DNA of 64,000 nt from Tsukamurella conjunctivitidis (GTDB taxonomy: Bacteria > Actinomycetota > Actinomycetes > Mycobacteriales > Mycobacteriaceae), in contig NZ_VIGX01000001.1 in assembly GCF_007858475.1 (NCBI RefSeq), positions 620,001 to 684,000 on the forward strand, given 5' to 3'. The notes beneath the pieces are model-generated. The model had not been told where the DNA came from. It ran no database searches and worked only from the letters and a program-made list of their open reading frames with translations. The translations under genes were made by a program, and so were the position numbers. Positions 53,420 through 63,276 of the stretch are shown here, piece after piece (the first letter of the stretch is position 1; each line of letters starts with the position of its first letter).

Positions 53420-54277
53420 TCAGCGGACCGTGGCGATCTCGGTGATCGCCCGCACCACGGCCTGCGGCTCGTCGAGGGAGACGAAGGTGCGGGCACCGTC
53501 GACCTCGAGGAACCGCGTGCCGCCCGGCCGGTCCTGCCCGAAGGCGGCGGCCAGCCTGCGCCCCAGTGCGGGAGTGAAGGCGCGGTCGGCCGTACCCCAG
53601 ACCAGCGTCACCGGGCCGGGGTAGCCCCGCATGGCCGGCGAGACGCGGGCGAGATCCGACGGATCGAGTCCGGCCAGCAGCGTCGCGAGGTCGGCGCGGA
53701 TCTTCGCCGCCACCTGCGTCGGCTTCGCCCAGGAGGCGGTGAGGGCCGGATCCGGGTCGGTGACCAACAGGCCGAAGCCGATCGGCGAGCGGCGTAGCGC
53801 CGGCCACTTCAGAGTCGACATGATCGGCTTGATCAGCGCGCGATGTCGCAGCAGCGCGAAGAGTGCGGCGAAGGGCTGCGGCGGAAAGGTGTCGAAGGCG
53901 TCGCAGTTCGTGAGGACCACCCGCCCGACCAGTTCGGGCCGGTCCCGCAGCAGGTACTGGCAGATCGCGCCGCCCGTGTCGTTGCCCACGAGCGTGCACC
54001 CCTGCAGGCCCTGGTCCTCGATGAAGTCGGCGACCATGCGCGCGACGCCGGGCGGACCGTCGGCCACGGCGTCCGGGCAGGCGATGCGGTGCGAGCCGAG
54101 CGGCCAGGTGACCGACCAGCAGCGGTGCCCCGCAGCACCCAGCGCGCCGGCGACGCGGTCCCACAGCTGCAGGTCGACGAGCACTCCGTGCACGAACAGC
54201 ACCGGCGGGTGGTCGGAGGTCTCAGGGCCGTAGACGTGGAAGTCGACGGTGCCGGACGGGAGGGAGGCGAGACTCAT
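53420..54277 (-). CDS. Alpha/beta hydrolase with Asp nucleophile (haloalkane dehalogenase/epoxide hydrolase type)
   Basis: 285 residues. PPVLFVHGVLVDLQLWDRVA is the oxyanion-hole strand; the nucleophile elbow is LVGNDTGGA with Asp100, as in dehalogenases and epoxide hydrolases rather than esterases. VTLVWGTADRAFTPALGRRL carries a later acid residue. The expected terminal His is not obvious (VDGARTFVSLDEP), so activity is uncertain. Start overlaps the upstream DUF2834-like gene by 4 bases. Divergently arranged with the TetR gene beyond that. Confidence 0.75.
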   Translation of the reverse strand: MSLASLPSGTVDFHVYGPETSDHPPVLFVHGVLVDLQLWDRVAGALGAAGHRCWSVTWPLGSHRIACPDAVADGPPGVARMVADFIEDQGLQGCTLVGNDTGGAICQYLLRDRPELVGRVVLTNCDAFDTFPPQPFAALFALLRHRALIKPIMSTLKWPALRRSPIGFGLLVTDPDPALTASWAKPTQVAAKIRADLATLLAGLDPSDLARVSPAMRGYPGPVTLVWGTADRAFTPALGRRLAAAFGQDRPGGTRFLEVDGARTFVSLDEPQAVVRAITEIATVR

Positions 54278-54630
54278 GCGGGCGCTCCTGACGGTGCGGT
54301 CGCCGCGTCGCGGGCGGTCCGCCGAACGGCACGGGCCTCGCGCAGGTAGAGGTACAGCGGCAATGAGAGTGACAGCCCGACGAGGCAGGTCGCCGGGATC
54401 ACGAGCCACCACCGCCGCACTCCCACCCGCTGCGCATCCGTCGCCGACCATAGGAGGAAGACGACGATCGAGAGCAGGACGTCGGCGGTGAAGCCCGACG
54501 CCGCCCCGTTCGGGAACAGGCTCGTCAGGAAGAGGGGGAGATCGGGTCCCTCGGCGGCGAAGAAGCCGCCGAAGAAGACCCACGGCACCACGGTGCCGAT
54601 GACCATCATGACCAGGTAGAACCACCGCAT
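54274..54630 (-). CDS. Small membrane protein, DUF2834-like
   Basis: 118 residues with three hydrophobic segments: YLVMMVIGTVVPWVFFGGFF, FTADVLLSIVVFLLWSATDA and WWLVIPATCLVGLSLSLPLY. FFPNGAASGFTADV between the first two matches in style the DUF2834 family. Function unknown. First gene of the unit with the hydrolase, facing the TetR regulator. Confidence 0.6.
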   Translation of the reverse strand: MRWFYLVMMVIGTVVPWVFFGGFFAAEGPDLPLFLTSLFPNGAASGFTADVLLSIVVFLLWSATDAQRVGVRRWWLVIPATCLVGLSLSLPLYLYLREARAVRRTARDAATAPSGAPA

Positions 54631-54709
54631 GGCGCACCGTCCGGGGAGTCGGGGGCTAAGGTCGGAGCGTAGTTACGAACACTCGGTATGAAAGTTACGT
54701 GCAACCTGT

Positions 54710-55336
54710 ATGGAAGTCAACGGTGCCGCCGGACACGGCCGGAGGACGCAGGCGGAGCGCACCGCCGCGACCCGGGCCGCCCTGATCGGGGCGGCCCGCG
54801 AGCTGTTCGCCGAGCACGGCTACGCAGGCGTGGGCACGCAGGCGATCGTCGAGGCCGCGGGCGTGACGCGGGGCGCGCTCTACCACCAGTTCGGCGACAA
54901 GAGGGGCCTCTTCGAGGCCGTCTTCGACGCGGTCGAGGAGGAGACGATCGGCGGCGCGGCACGGGCGGTGCTCGAGGCGGGAGAGCTGGGGCCCGTCGAC
55001 GCGATGCTGCTCGCGGTCGACACCTTCATGGAGGCGATCGCCGCGACCGGCATCACCCGGATCACCATGATCGACGCGCCCGCGGTCCTCGGCTGGGACG
55101 CCTGGCGCGAGCGTGGCGAGAAGTACGGTTTGGCCGTGATCGAGGGCCTCATCACGCAGGCGGTGGAGCAGGGGACGATGGCGCCGCAGCCCGTGCGCCC
55201 GCTCGCGCACGCGCTCCTCGGCATGCTCGACGAGTCGGCGCTGTACGTCACTCGTGCTGACGACCACGCGCAGGCGTTGGCCGAGGTTCGCGCCGTGATC
55301 GCGCAGTTCGTCCGCGCTCTGGTCGTGCCCGAGTAG
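54710..55336 (+). CDS. TetR family transcriptional regulator
   Basis: 208 residues. HTH at residues 20-65 (LIGAARELFAEHGYAGVGTQ, VEAAGVTRGALYHQFGDKRG) and a variable ligand domain. Divergent from the DUF2834/hydrolase unit, which it probably represses. The 79-base gap contains AGTTACG twice (54671 and 54693), a possible operator. Confidence 0.85.
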   Translation: MEVNGAAGHGRRTQAERTAATRAALIGAARELFAEHGYAGVGTQAIVEAAGVTRGALYHQFGDKRGLFEAVFDAVEEETIGGAARAVLEAGELGPVDAMLLAVDTFMEAIAATGITRITMIDAPAVLGWDAWRERGEKYGLAVIEGLITQAVEQGTMAPQPVRPLAHALLGMLDESALYVTRADDHAQALAEVRAVIAQFVRALVVPE

Positions 55337-55344
55337 TCGCGCGG

Positions 55345-55367
55345 CCGCCCCGAGCGGATTCGGGCGG
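55345..55367 (+). terminator. Hairpin after the TetR gene
   Basis: CCGCCC.CGA pairs with TCGGGCGG around a 6-base loop, with one bulged C. No U run; a weak terminator before tsaB. Confidence 0.4.
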
Positions 55368-55382
55368 TCGCCGGTGAGGCGG

Positions 55383-55388
55383 TAACCT
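55383..55388 (+). promoter_or_regulatory. Probable -10 of a leaderless tsaB-rimI-tsaD transcript
   Basis: TAACCT ends 6 bases before the tsaB ATG and no SD is present, so transcription would begin at or next to the start codon. Confidence 0.5.
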
Positions 55389-55394
55389 GCAGGT

Positions 55395-55970
55395 ATGTAC
55401 GTGCTCGCCCTGGACACCGCCACCCCGGCGCTCACGGTGGGGATCGTCGACTCCGAGACCGGCGCCGTGCTCGCCCGCCGCGATCGCACGCACGCCCGCG
55501 GCCACGCCGAGGTACTCGTGCCCTACCTGCTCGAATGCCTCGCCGAGGCGGGACTGCGCCGCGAGGACCTGGGCGCCGTCATCGTCGGCTGCGGTCCCGG
55601 GCCGTTCACCGGCCTGCGGGTCGGCATGGCCACCGGCGCGGCCTTCGGCGACGCGCTCGGCATCGAGGTGCACGGTGTGTGCAGCCTCGACGCCATCGCT
55701 CACGGTGAGGCGGGCGACGTGGTCGTGGTGACCGACGCCCGCCGCAAGGAGGTCTACTGGGCGCGGTACTCCGACGGCGTGCGCACGGACGGCCCCGGCG
55801 TGATCAAGCCCGCCGAGCTGGATACCGCCGGCGCGCGCGTCGTCGAGGGCTCGCCCACCCCGTCGAGCCTCGTCGCGGTCGGGAAGCGCCTGCTCGGCAC
55901 CGCGCCGCAGCCGCTCGTGCCGCTGTACCTGCGCCGCCCCGACGCCGTCGAAATGGCCGCGCGTGCCTGA
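55395..55970 (+). CDS. tsaB: tRNA threonylcarbamoyladenosine protein TsaB
   Basis: 191 residues, ASKHA-fold partner of TsaD in t6A synthesis. MYVLALDTATPALTVGIVDS, THARGHAEVLVPYL and VGCGPGPFTGLRVGMATGAA are the characteristic blocks. Shorter than E. coli TsaB but usual for actinobacteria. Overlaps rimI by 8 bases. Confidence 0.93.
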   Translation: MYVLALDTATPALTVGIVDSETGAVLARRDRTHARGHAEVLVPYLLECLAEAGLRREDLGAVIVGCGPGPFTGLRVGMATGAAFGDALGIEVHGVCSLDAIAHGEAGDVVVVTDARRKEVYWARYSDGVRTDGPGVIKPAELDTAGARVVEGSPTPSSLVAVGKRLLGTAPQPLVPLYLRRPDAVEMAARA

Positions 55971-56420
55971 CATCCCGATCGGACCGCTGCGTCCCGACGA
56001 GGCCGGGCGCTGCGCCGAACTGGAGAAGATCCTCTTCGACGGTGACAGCCCCTGGCCCGCATCGGCGTTCACGCCCGAACGGCACACCCGATTCTTCGCC
56101 GCGCGCGACGGCGACCGGCTCGTCGGCTACGCCGGGATCGGCCTGCTGGGCAACACCTTCTTCCCCGAGTCCGAGGTCCTCACCATCGGCGTCGACCCCG
56201 AGTACCAGGGCAGGGGAGTGGGGTACGCGCTGCTGCGCACCCTGCTCGACGCGGCCGACCGGCACGGCGGTGCCGTTTTCCTCGAAGTCCGCACGGACAA
56301 CGAGACGGCCCGGACGCTGTACGAGCGGAACGGATTCGCCACCGTCGGGGTGCGGAAGAACTACTACCGGCCCTCCGGGGCGGATGCCTACACGATGAAG
56401 CGGGAAGCGCAGGGACAGCG

Positions 56421-56424
<4 letters not shown>
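55963..56424 (+). CDS. rimI: Ribosomal protein S18-alanine N-acetyltransferase
   Basis: 153-residue GNAT enzyme. Acetyl-CoA-binding motif [20 protein letters not shown], then [20 protein letters not shown] and the C-terminal [19 protein letters not shown] typical of RimI. It sits between tsaB and tsaD, as is usual. GTG start inside the tsaB end; ATGA overlap with tsaD. Confidence 0.92.
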
Positions 56425-57455
<1,031 letters not shown>

Positions 57456-57464
57456 GCGCGAGCG

Positions 57465-57893
57465 TCAGGCCTCCCCGGCCCGGGCGGCGAGCGCCGCGTT
57501 GAGGGCGGTGAGGCCGGAGATGAGCGCCTCGCGGTCGGTCTCGTCGAGGTCGGCCATGATGGAGCCGATCCCGCGCAGCTTCACGTCCCGGTCGCGCTGG
57601 AAGGCGGCCCGTCCTGCCGCGGTCGCGCGGATGCGTTTCGGGCCGGACACGGCACCATCGGCCTCGAGGAGACCGTGCTCGATGGCCTTGTTGACCTGCC
57701 GGTTCACGGTCGACTGCTCGAGTTCCAGCTCGGTGGCGATCTCCTTGAGAGTGCTGGGACCGGCGTAGTCGAGGAGCAGGAGCACGAGGTAGGCCGAGCG
57801 GTCGAGATGGAGTTCCATCGACCGCGGGCGCGCCCGCATGTGCCGCCCGAGGGCGTTGATCTCCCGTTCGAGGCGGCGCGCCGCATCGTCCAT
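57465..57893 (-). CDS. MarR family transcriptional regulator
   Basis: 142 residues. Winged helix around YAGPSTLKEIATELELEQST VNRQVNKAIEHGLLEADG, with the wing basic patch SGPKRIRATAAGRAAF. Divergent from the MFS gene at 58044, with a palindromic operator in the 150-base gap, so it very likely represses that exporter and itself. Confidence 0.85.
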   Translation of the reverse strand: MDDAARRLEREINALGRHMRARPRSMELHLDRSAYLVLLLLDYAGPSTLKEIATELELEQSTVNRQVNKAIEHGLLEADGAVSGPKRIRATAAGRAAFQRDRDVKLRGIGSIMADLDETDREALISGLTALNAALAARAGEA

Positions 57894-57969
57894 GCTTCCT
57901 CCTCGAGGATCGATCCGCCGATTCTGTCAGGCCGGCGGAATGTCCGTGTTGCACGGTGCGGGGCCGAGG

Positions 57970-57996
57970 CATATGGTTGCACAGTTCAACGATATG
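57970..57996. promoter_or_regulatory. Palindromic operator between MarR and MFS genes
   Basis: CATATGGTTG-cacagtt-CAACGATATG, 10-bp arms with one mismatch. AT-rich in a high-GC genome and placed over the divergent promoter region. Confidence 0.7.
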
Positions 57997-58043
57997 TATG
58001 TTACACACATTCAGTCGTTCCCCCGCGTAGAGAGGCGGTCCTC

Positions 58044-59480
58044 GTGACCAGCACTGTTACCGAGCAGGGCGCGCTCGCACCGAGCGGCTCCCGCCGGAAC
58101 CACCCACTCGTGACCGTGATCATCCTGTGCTTCGGCGGCATGGTCGCCGCGCTCATGCAGTCGCTCGTGATCCCGATCCAGCCCGAACTGCCGCAGCTGC
58201 TGAACACCTCGACGGCCAACGCCTCGTGGGTGATCACCGCCACGCTGCTCGCCGCGGCCGTCGCGATGCCCATCGGCGGCCGCCTCGCCGACATGATCGG
58301 CAAGCGCCGCGTCCTCGTTCTCAGCGCGGCGCTGCTCGTGGCGGGTTCGCTCGCCGCGGCGTTGTCGACCGGCCTGCTGCTCATGCTCCTCGGTCGCGTG
58401 CTGCAGGGCCTGGCGATGGCCTTCATCCCCGTCGGCATCTCGATGATGCGCGAGGTCACGCCGCCGGCGATGACCGCGACCGCTGTCGCCGCCATGAGCG
58501 CGACGCTCGGCGTCGGCGGCGCCATCGGCCTGCCCCTGTCGGCCTGGATCGCGCAGACCTACGACTGGCACATGCTGTTCTGGGTCTCGACGGTGCTCGC
58601 CGGGCTCATCCTCGCCGCGGTCCTGTTCGTCCTGCCCGACGGTGCCCCCGGCGTGGGCGGGCGCATCGACGTGATCGGCTCGATCGGCCTCGCCGTCGGC
58701 CTGGTCGCGACCCTCGTGGCCGTCTCCAAGGGCAACGACTGGGGCTGGACCTCCGGCACCACGCTCGGCCTGCTCGTCGGCGGGCTCGTCGTGCTGGTGG
58801 CGTGGGGCGCCTACGAACTCCGCCACGACGATCCGCTCGTCGATTTGCGCACCTCCGCGCGGCCCCGCGTACTCATCACGAACATCGCGACCGTCACCAT
58901 CGGCTTCGGCATGATGGCGATGATGCTGTGCGTCCCGCAGATCATGGAGTACCCCACGTCGACCGGATTCGGTCTGGGGAAGAGCATGCTCGAGGCGGGG
59001 CTGTGGATGATGCCGGGCGGCATCATGATGATGATCTTCGCGCCCGTGTCGAGCATCCTGATCAAGAAGGTCGGCCCCGCCGTGACCCTCGCGATCGGCG
59101 CCTTCGTGGTGGCCGGCGGCTACGTGCTCGCCTACTTCCTGATGGACGCGGCGTGGAAGCTCTCGCTCGCCTCGATCGTCGGCACCGTGGGCGTCGCGAT
59201 CGCCTACGCGGCCATGCCGACGATCATCATGTCCTCGGTGCCGCAGAACGAGACCGGCGCGGCCATCGGCCTCAACGCGCTCATGCGCTCACTCGGTACC
59301 ACGATCTGCTCGGCGGTCGCCGCGGCGATCATCTCCGCCAAGTCGGTCACCATGGCCGGCCACGTGATCCCGACGCAGGGTGCCTTCGAGACGATCTTCG
59401 TGGTCGCCGCCGTCGCTGCGCTGCTCGCCGGCGTCATCGCCCTGCTGATCCCGAAGCCCGCACCGGCCGACGCGCAGTAG
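58044..59480 (+). CDS. MFS drug:H+ antiporter, DHA2-like
   Basis: 478 residues, about 14 membrane helices. Motif A is visible at GGRLADMIGKRRVLVLSAAL and motif C-like residues in SATLGVGGAIGLPLSAWIAQ. The N-terminal cytoplasmic stretch is polar (TSTVTEQGALAPSGSRRN). Probably exports a toxic compound and is controlled by the divergent MarR. GTG start at 58044. Confidence 0.85.
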   Translation: MTSTVTEQGALAPSGSRRNHPLVTVIILCFGGMVAALMQSLVIPIQPELPQLLNTSTANASWVITATLLAAAVAMPIGGRLADMIGKRRVLVLSAALLVAGSLAAALSTGLLLMLLGRVLQGLAMAFIPVGISMMREVTPPAMTATAVAAMSATLGVGGAIGLPLSAWIAQTYDWHMLFWVSTVLAGLILAAVLFVLPDGAPGVGGRIDVIGSIGLAVGLVATLVAVSKGNDWGWTSGTTLGLLVGGLVVLVAWGAYELRHDDPLVDLRTSARPRVLITNIATVTIGFGMMAMMLCVPQIMEYPTSTGFGLGKSMLEAGLWMMPGGIMMMIFAPVSSILIKKVGPAVTLAIGAFVVAGGYVLAYFLMDAAWKLSLASIVGTVGVAIAYAAMPTIIMSSVPQNETGAAIGLNALMRSLGTTICSAVAAAIISAKSVTMAGHVIPTQGAFETIFVVAAVAALLAGVIALLIPKPAPADAQ

Positions 59481-59507
59481 GCGGCCCGGCCACCCGCCGG
59501 ACCGGTC

Positions 59508-60371
59508 TCACCCGGCCGCGCCGCGCCAGCGCAGCGGCGGTGCGCCGAACCGGCGGTGGAAGGCGCGGCTGAAGCCCGCCTCCGAGGCGTAGCCCACCGC
59601 GCGGCCTATCTCGGCGACCGGGGAGTCGGTGTCGCGCAGCAGTTCCGCGGCCCGATCGAGGCGCTGCGCCGCGACGTACGCCGCCGGGGGCATACCGAGC
59701 GAGCGGGCGAAACGCGCCGCGAGAGCGGATCGCGAGAGATTCGCGGCGCGTGCGAGTTCGTCGATGCTCCAAGGGTGTTCGGGGTGCGCGTGCACGGCGG
59801 TGAGTACGGGGCCGAGCCGCGGGTCCATCGCGGCGGTGAGCCAGCCGGGGCCCGTGTCGGACTCCGCGGCCCACTGTCGTAGCGCGTGGATGAACAACAG
59901 ATCCAGGATCCGTGCGGCCATGACGTGACTGCCGGGGCTCGGCGAATCCGTCTCGGCGAGCAGCAGTTCCAGGCTGGCGCGCAGCCAGTGCGCGTCAGGA
60001 GCCGCACCGGAGCAGTGGATGACCGATGGCAGCACCGCGAGTACCGGGTCCGCGGCGGTGTGATCGGCGGTGAACTCCCCGGTGACCCAGTCGGCGCCCG
60101 CCGGGCCCGACAGCACGTGGTCGTCGCCGCGGGGAAGGAGCGCCATGTCGGACGGGCCGAGCGGCACCGTCTCGCCGCCGACGCGCACCGTCATCCCGCC
60201 GGAGACCGCCAGGTGGACGACGCGCCGGCCGCTGACGCTCAGGGTCACGGGCTCCGCGGAGGAGCCGCGGCGCACGCGGTCGCCGCGCAGGCGGACGGCG
60301 CGGAGCAGCGCGCTGAGAGCATCCGGCCTGTCCGTTGGACGATCGGCAAAGAAAGCGAGTGTTTCAGGCAT
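59508..60371 (-). CDS. AraC family transcriptional regulator with cupin domain
   Basis: 287 residues. An N-terminal cupin-like sensor (residues 15-130; VVHLAVSGGMTVRVGGETVP, MALLPRGDDHVLSGP) precedes a C-terminal double HTH (IDELARAANLSRSALAARFA, VAEIGRAVGYASEAGFSRAF). Divergent from the hydrolase gene at 60442, likely its target. Confidence 0.85.
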   Translation of the reverse strand: MPETLAFFADRPTDRPDALSALLRAVRLRGDRVRRGSSAEPVTLSVSGRRVVHLAVSGGMTVRVGGETVPLGPSDMALLPRGDDHVLSGPAGADWVTGEFTADHTAADPVLAVLPSVIHCSGAAPDAHWLRASLELLLAETDSPSPGSHVMAARILDLLFIHALRQWAAESDTGPGWLTAAMDPRLGPVLTAVHAHPEHPWSIDELARAANLSRSALAARFARSLGMPPAAYVAAQRLDRAAELLRDTDSPVAEIGRAVGYASEAGFSRAFHRRFGAPPLRWRGAAG

Positions 60372-60441
60372 GGGAATTGACTCTGCATCCTCTTAGTGTG
60401 GACAAGGTCAGGGTAAGCCATTGCATGAAAGGTCGCGAACG

Positions 60442-61137
60442 ATGACGGAGAAGCCCACGATCGTCCTGGTCCACGGATTCTGGGGCGGCGCCGCCCACTG
60501 GGGGGAGCTCATCCTCGAGCTCCGCCGCCGCGGCTACCCCGAGCTGCGGGCGGTGGAGAACCCGCTCACCTCGCTGGCCGACGACGCCGAGCGCACGCGG
60601 AAGATGGTGGCCCAGGTGGACGGTCCGGTGCTGCTGGTCGGGCACTCGTACGGCGGCGCAGTGATCACCGAGGCCGGGAATCAGCCCAACGTCGTGGGCC
60701 TGGTCTACGTCGCGGCCTTCGCCCCGGACGCCGGCGAGAGCCCCGGCGCGATCAGTGAGCAGCACCCGCCCGCGGCGTTCGATGCCATCGCGCCCGATTC
60801 CGACGGCTACCTCTGGATCGCGCAGGACCGGTTCCGGGAGAGCTTCGCCCAGGACCTCAGCGAGGACGCCGCGCTCGTCATGGCCGTCACCCAGAAGGCG
60901 CCGCTCGGCTCGACTTTCGGTGACGCCGTGACGGATCCGGCCTGGCGGCACAAGCCCAGCTGGTACCAGGTCTCCACGCAGGACCGGATGATCCACCCGG
61001 ACAACGAGCGCCGCATGGCGCAGCGCATGGAGGCGCGCGAGGTGATCGAGCTCGAGGCGAGCCACGCCTCGCTGGCGTCGCACCCGAAGGAGATCGCCGA
61101 CCTCATCGACCGTGCGGTGGCCGCGCTCGCCGACTGA
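60442..61137 (+). CDS. Alpha/beta hydrolase (EstC-like esterase)
   Basis: 231 residues. IVLVHGFWGGAAHWGELILE, nucleophile Ser69 in LLVGHSYGGAVI, and His in EASHASLASHP. The pattern GFWGGAAHW with QPNVVGLVYVAAFAPDAGES is typical of small actinobacterial esterases. Start at 60442 (MTEKPT); an upstream in-frame TTG is possible. Divergent from the AraC gene; its stop abuts the stop of the next MarR gene. Confidence 0.8.
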   Translation: MTEKPTIVLVHGFWGGAAHWGELILELRRRGYPELRAVENPLTSLADDAERTRKMVAQVDGPVLLVGHSYGGAVITEAGNQPNVVGLVYVAAFAPDAGESPGAISEQHPPAAFDAIAPDSDGYLWIAQDRFRESFAQDLSEDAALVMAVTQKAPLGSTFGDAVTDPAWRHKPSWYQVSTQDRMIHPDNERRMAQRMEAREVIELEASHASLASHPKEIADLIDRAVAALAD

Positions 61138-61614
61138 TCACTCGTCGCTGCAGAGGTACTCCCGCATCTCGCACTCGGCCGACTCGGCGCGCAGCACGGC
61201 GCGCTGGGTCGGCCGAGCCGCGTCGTAGCGCTGGCGGCCCTCGTCGGTGATCGCCGTGAACACCGACCGCCGGTCGCTCTGGCACATGCTGCGGGTGGCG
61301 AGCCCGTCCTTCTCGAGGCGGGCCACGAGCCGGGACAGCGCGGACTGCGACAGATGCACGTGCTCGGCGAGATCGGCCATGCGGACCTTGCCGCCGCCGT
61401 CGGCCTCGTGTGCGCGGGCCCGTTCCAGCTGCTCGAGCACCTCGAACTCCGACGAGGTCAGCTCGTGCGCCGACAGCGCGCGGTCGAGGGCGCAGGTCAT
61501 TCGGGAGTAGTCGCGCATCAGCCGGTGCCACTGCTCGGCCAACGCGTCGTCGGCGGGGGTGCAGGTCGTCGGCTGCGGCTTCGTTGCCGTCGCGACGTCG
61601 CCGTGGGCGCTCAT
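61138..61614 (-). CDS. MarR family transcriptional regulator
   Basis: 158 residues. Winged helix (VRMADLAEHVHLSQSALSRL VARLEKDGLATR, wing SDRRSVFTAITDEGR). Two late cysteines (ECEMREYLCSDE) could act in redox or metal sensing. Divergent from the MFS gene at 61700 with a perfect palindrome between them. Confidence 0.87.
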   Translation of the reverse strand: MSAHGDVATATKPQPTTCTPADDALAEQWHRLMRDYSRMTCALDRALSAHELTSSEFEVLEQLERARAHEADGGGKVRMADLAEHVHLSQSALSRLVARLEKDGLATRSMCQSDRRSVFTAITDEGRQRYDAARPTQRAVLRAESAECEMREYLCSDE

Positions 61615-61653
61615 GTCCGCAGTCTACACCGGACCGGCGCAAAATATTCCTGC

Positions 61654-61679
61654 GCATTAAATGTAGACACATTTAATGC
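61654..61679. promoter_or_regulatory. Perfect palindromic operator between MarR and MFS genes
   Basis: GCATTAAATGT-agac-ACATTTAATGC, 11-bp perfect arms. A strikingly AT-rich site, ending 20 bases before the MFS GTG, where MarR binding would block transcription. Confidence 0.85.
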
Positions 61680-61699
61680 ATGCGCATAGAGTCCTCGGA

Positions 61700-63229
61700 G
61701 TGACCACGACACACGAACCCCCGACAGCACCGTCGACCCCGAACTCCGGGCGGGAAGAACTCCACGTCACCACCGCGTCCGGCTGGACCCGGACCACCTG
61801 GCTGCTCCTGCTCGTCCTCTGCGGCGCCCTGTTCCTGGACGCCCTCGACATCTCGATGGTGGGCGTGGCGCTGCCCTCCATCAAATCCGCGCTCGGCATG
61901 GAACCGTCGGCGCTGCAATGGATCGTCTCCGGCTACGTGCTCGGCTACGGCGGCCTGCTGCTGCTCGGCGGCCGCGCGGCGGACCTGATCGGCCGGCGCC
62001 CGGTCTTCCTCGGCGCCGTCCTCGTCTTCGGCGTGGCCTCCGTCGCCACCGCGTTCGTCGACGTGCCCACTGCGCTCATCGCGCTGCGCTTCATCAAGGG
62101 CGTCGCCGCGGCCTTCACCGTCCCGGCGGGCCTGTCGATCATCACCACGACGTTCGCGGAGGGGCCGGCCCGGAACAAGGCCTTCTCCATCTACACCGTC
62201 GCGGGTGCCTCCGGCTTCTCGATGGGCCTGGTCTTCGGCGGCCTGCTCACCGAGGTCTCCTACCGGCTGACCCTGCTCTTCCCCGGCCCGGTCGCGCTCG
62301 CGCTCGTCCTCCTGGGCTGGAAGGTCATCCCGCGCACCGCACCGTCGGAGACCTTCGCGTTCAAGCGGTTCGACGTGGCCGGGGCCCTCACCTCGACCGG
62401 TGCGCTGCTGATCCTCGTCTACACGGTGGTCCAGGCGCCCCACCTCGGCTGGGCCTCGCCCACCGTGCTGACCCTGTTCGCCGTGTCCGCGCTGCTGGCG
62501 GTGGCCTTCGTCGTCATCGAGGCCAAGCACCGGCACCCGCTGGTCCGGCTGGGCATCCTTCGCTCGGTCCGCCTGGTGCACGCGAACCTCGCCGGCTTCG
62601 TGATGTTCGGCGGGTACGCGGCCTTCCAGTTCCTGGTGACCCTGTACGTGCAGGACTCGCTGGGCTGGAGTCCCGTCGCCATGTCGCTCGCCTTCCTGCC
62701 CGCCGGTCTGCTCGTCGTCGCCTCGGCGACCAAGATCGACGCCGTGCTCGACCGCGTGAACAGCACCGTGCTCGTCGCGATCGGCCTGACCGCCTTCCTC
62801 GGCGCGTACGTCTGGTTCCTCCGCGCGGAGGCCGGGGCCAGCTACTGGCTGTTCCTGTTCCCGACGATCCTGCTGCTCGGCGTGGGTTTCGCCCTCACAT
62901 TCCCGGCCGTGAACTCGCAGGCCACCGAGGGTGTGGACGACGACGAGCAGGGCCTCGCCTCCGGCCTGCTCAACACCTTCATCCAGGTCGGCGGCGCGGT
63001 CATGATGGCCGTCGTCACCGCGATCACCACCAGTACGGGGGCGCAGGCCCTGCCCGGGCAGTTGCTGCCGGGCATGACCACCGCCATCGCCGTCGTCGTC
63101 GGACTCACCCTCGTCGGCCTCGCCGGCACGGTCTCGGTGCTCGCCCTCGCCCGCGGTCGCGAGTCCGACGGTGCCGTCGCTTCCGTTCCCGGGGCGAAGG
63201 CCGAGGTGGGAAGTACCGCCGTCGACTGA
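61700..63229 (+). CDS. MFS drug:H+ antiporter, DHA2 family
   Basis: 509 residues, 14 membrane helices. LDALDISMVGVALPSIKSAL (motif D1-like), GGRAADLIGRRPVFLGAVLV (motif A) and AGASGFSMGLVFGGLLTE (motif C) identify DHA2 exporters. Start GTG at 61700 is preferred over the ATG at 61676, which falls inside the operator palindrome. Ends just before a strong hairpin. Confidence 0.88.
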   Translation: MTTTHEPPTAPSTPNSGREELHVTTASGWTRTTWLLLLVLCGALFLDALDISMVGVALPSIKSALGMEPSALQWIVSGYVLGYGGLLLLGGRAADLIGRRPVFLGAVLVFGVASVATAFVDVPTALIALRFIKGVAAAFTVPAGLSIITTTFAEGPARNKAFSIYTVAGASGFSMGLVFGGLLTEVSYRLTLLFPGPVALALVLLGWKVIPRTAPSETFAFKRFDVAGALTSTGALLILVYTVVQAPHLGWASPTVLTLFAVSALLAVAFVVIEAKHRHPLVRLGILRSVRLVHANLAGFVMFGGYAAFQFLVTLYVQDSLGWSPVAMSLAFLPAGLLVVASATKIDAVLDRVNSTVLVAIGLTAFLGAYVWFLRAEAGASYWLFLFPTILLLGVGFALTFPAVNSQATEGVDDDEQGLASGLLNTFIQVGGAVMMAVVTAITTSTGAQALPGQLLPGMTTAIAVVVGLTLVGLAGTVSVLALARGRESDGAVASVPGAKAEVGSTAVD

Positions 63230-63234
63230 GTAGT

Positions 63235-63273
63235 CCTACGCTGCCGCGCCGTTCCCCGGCGCGGCAGCGTAGG
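63235..63273 (+). terminator. Strong hairpin directly before the next start codon
   Basis: CCTACGCTGCCGCGCC-gttcccc-GGCGCGGCAGCGTAGG, a perfect 16-bp stem. Its 3' arm ends three bases before the ATG of the next gene and includes part of its AGGGG, so it could end the MFS transcript and also restrain downstream translation. Confidence 0.75.
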
Positions 63274-63276
63274 GGC

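Noticed and set aside
61676-61699. ATG at 61676 as start of the second MFS gene
   Set aside because: It lies inside the perfect operator palindrome; GTG 61700 gives a natural N terminus.
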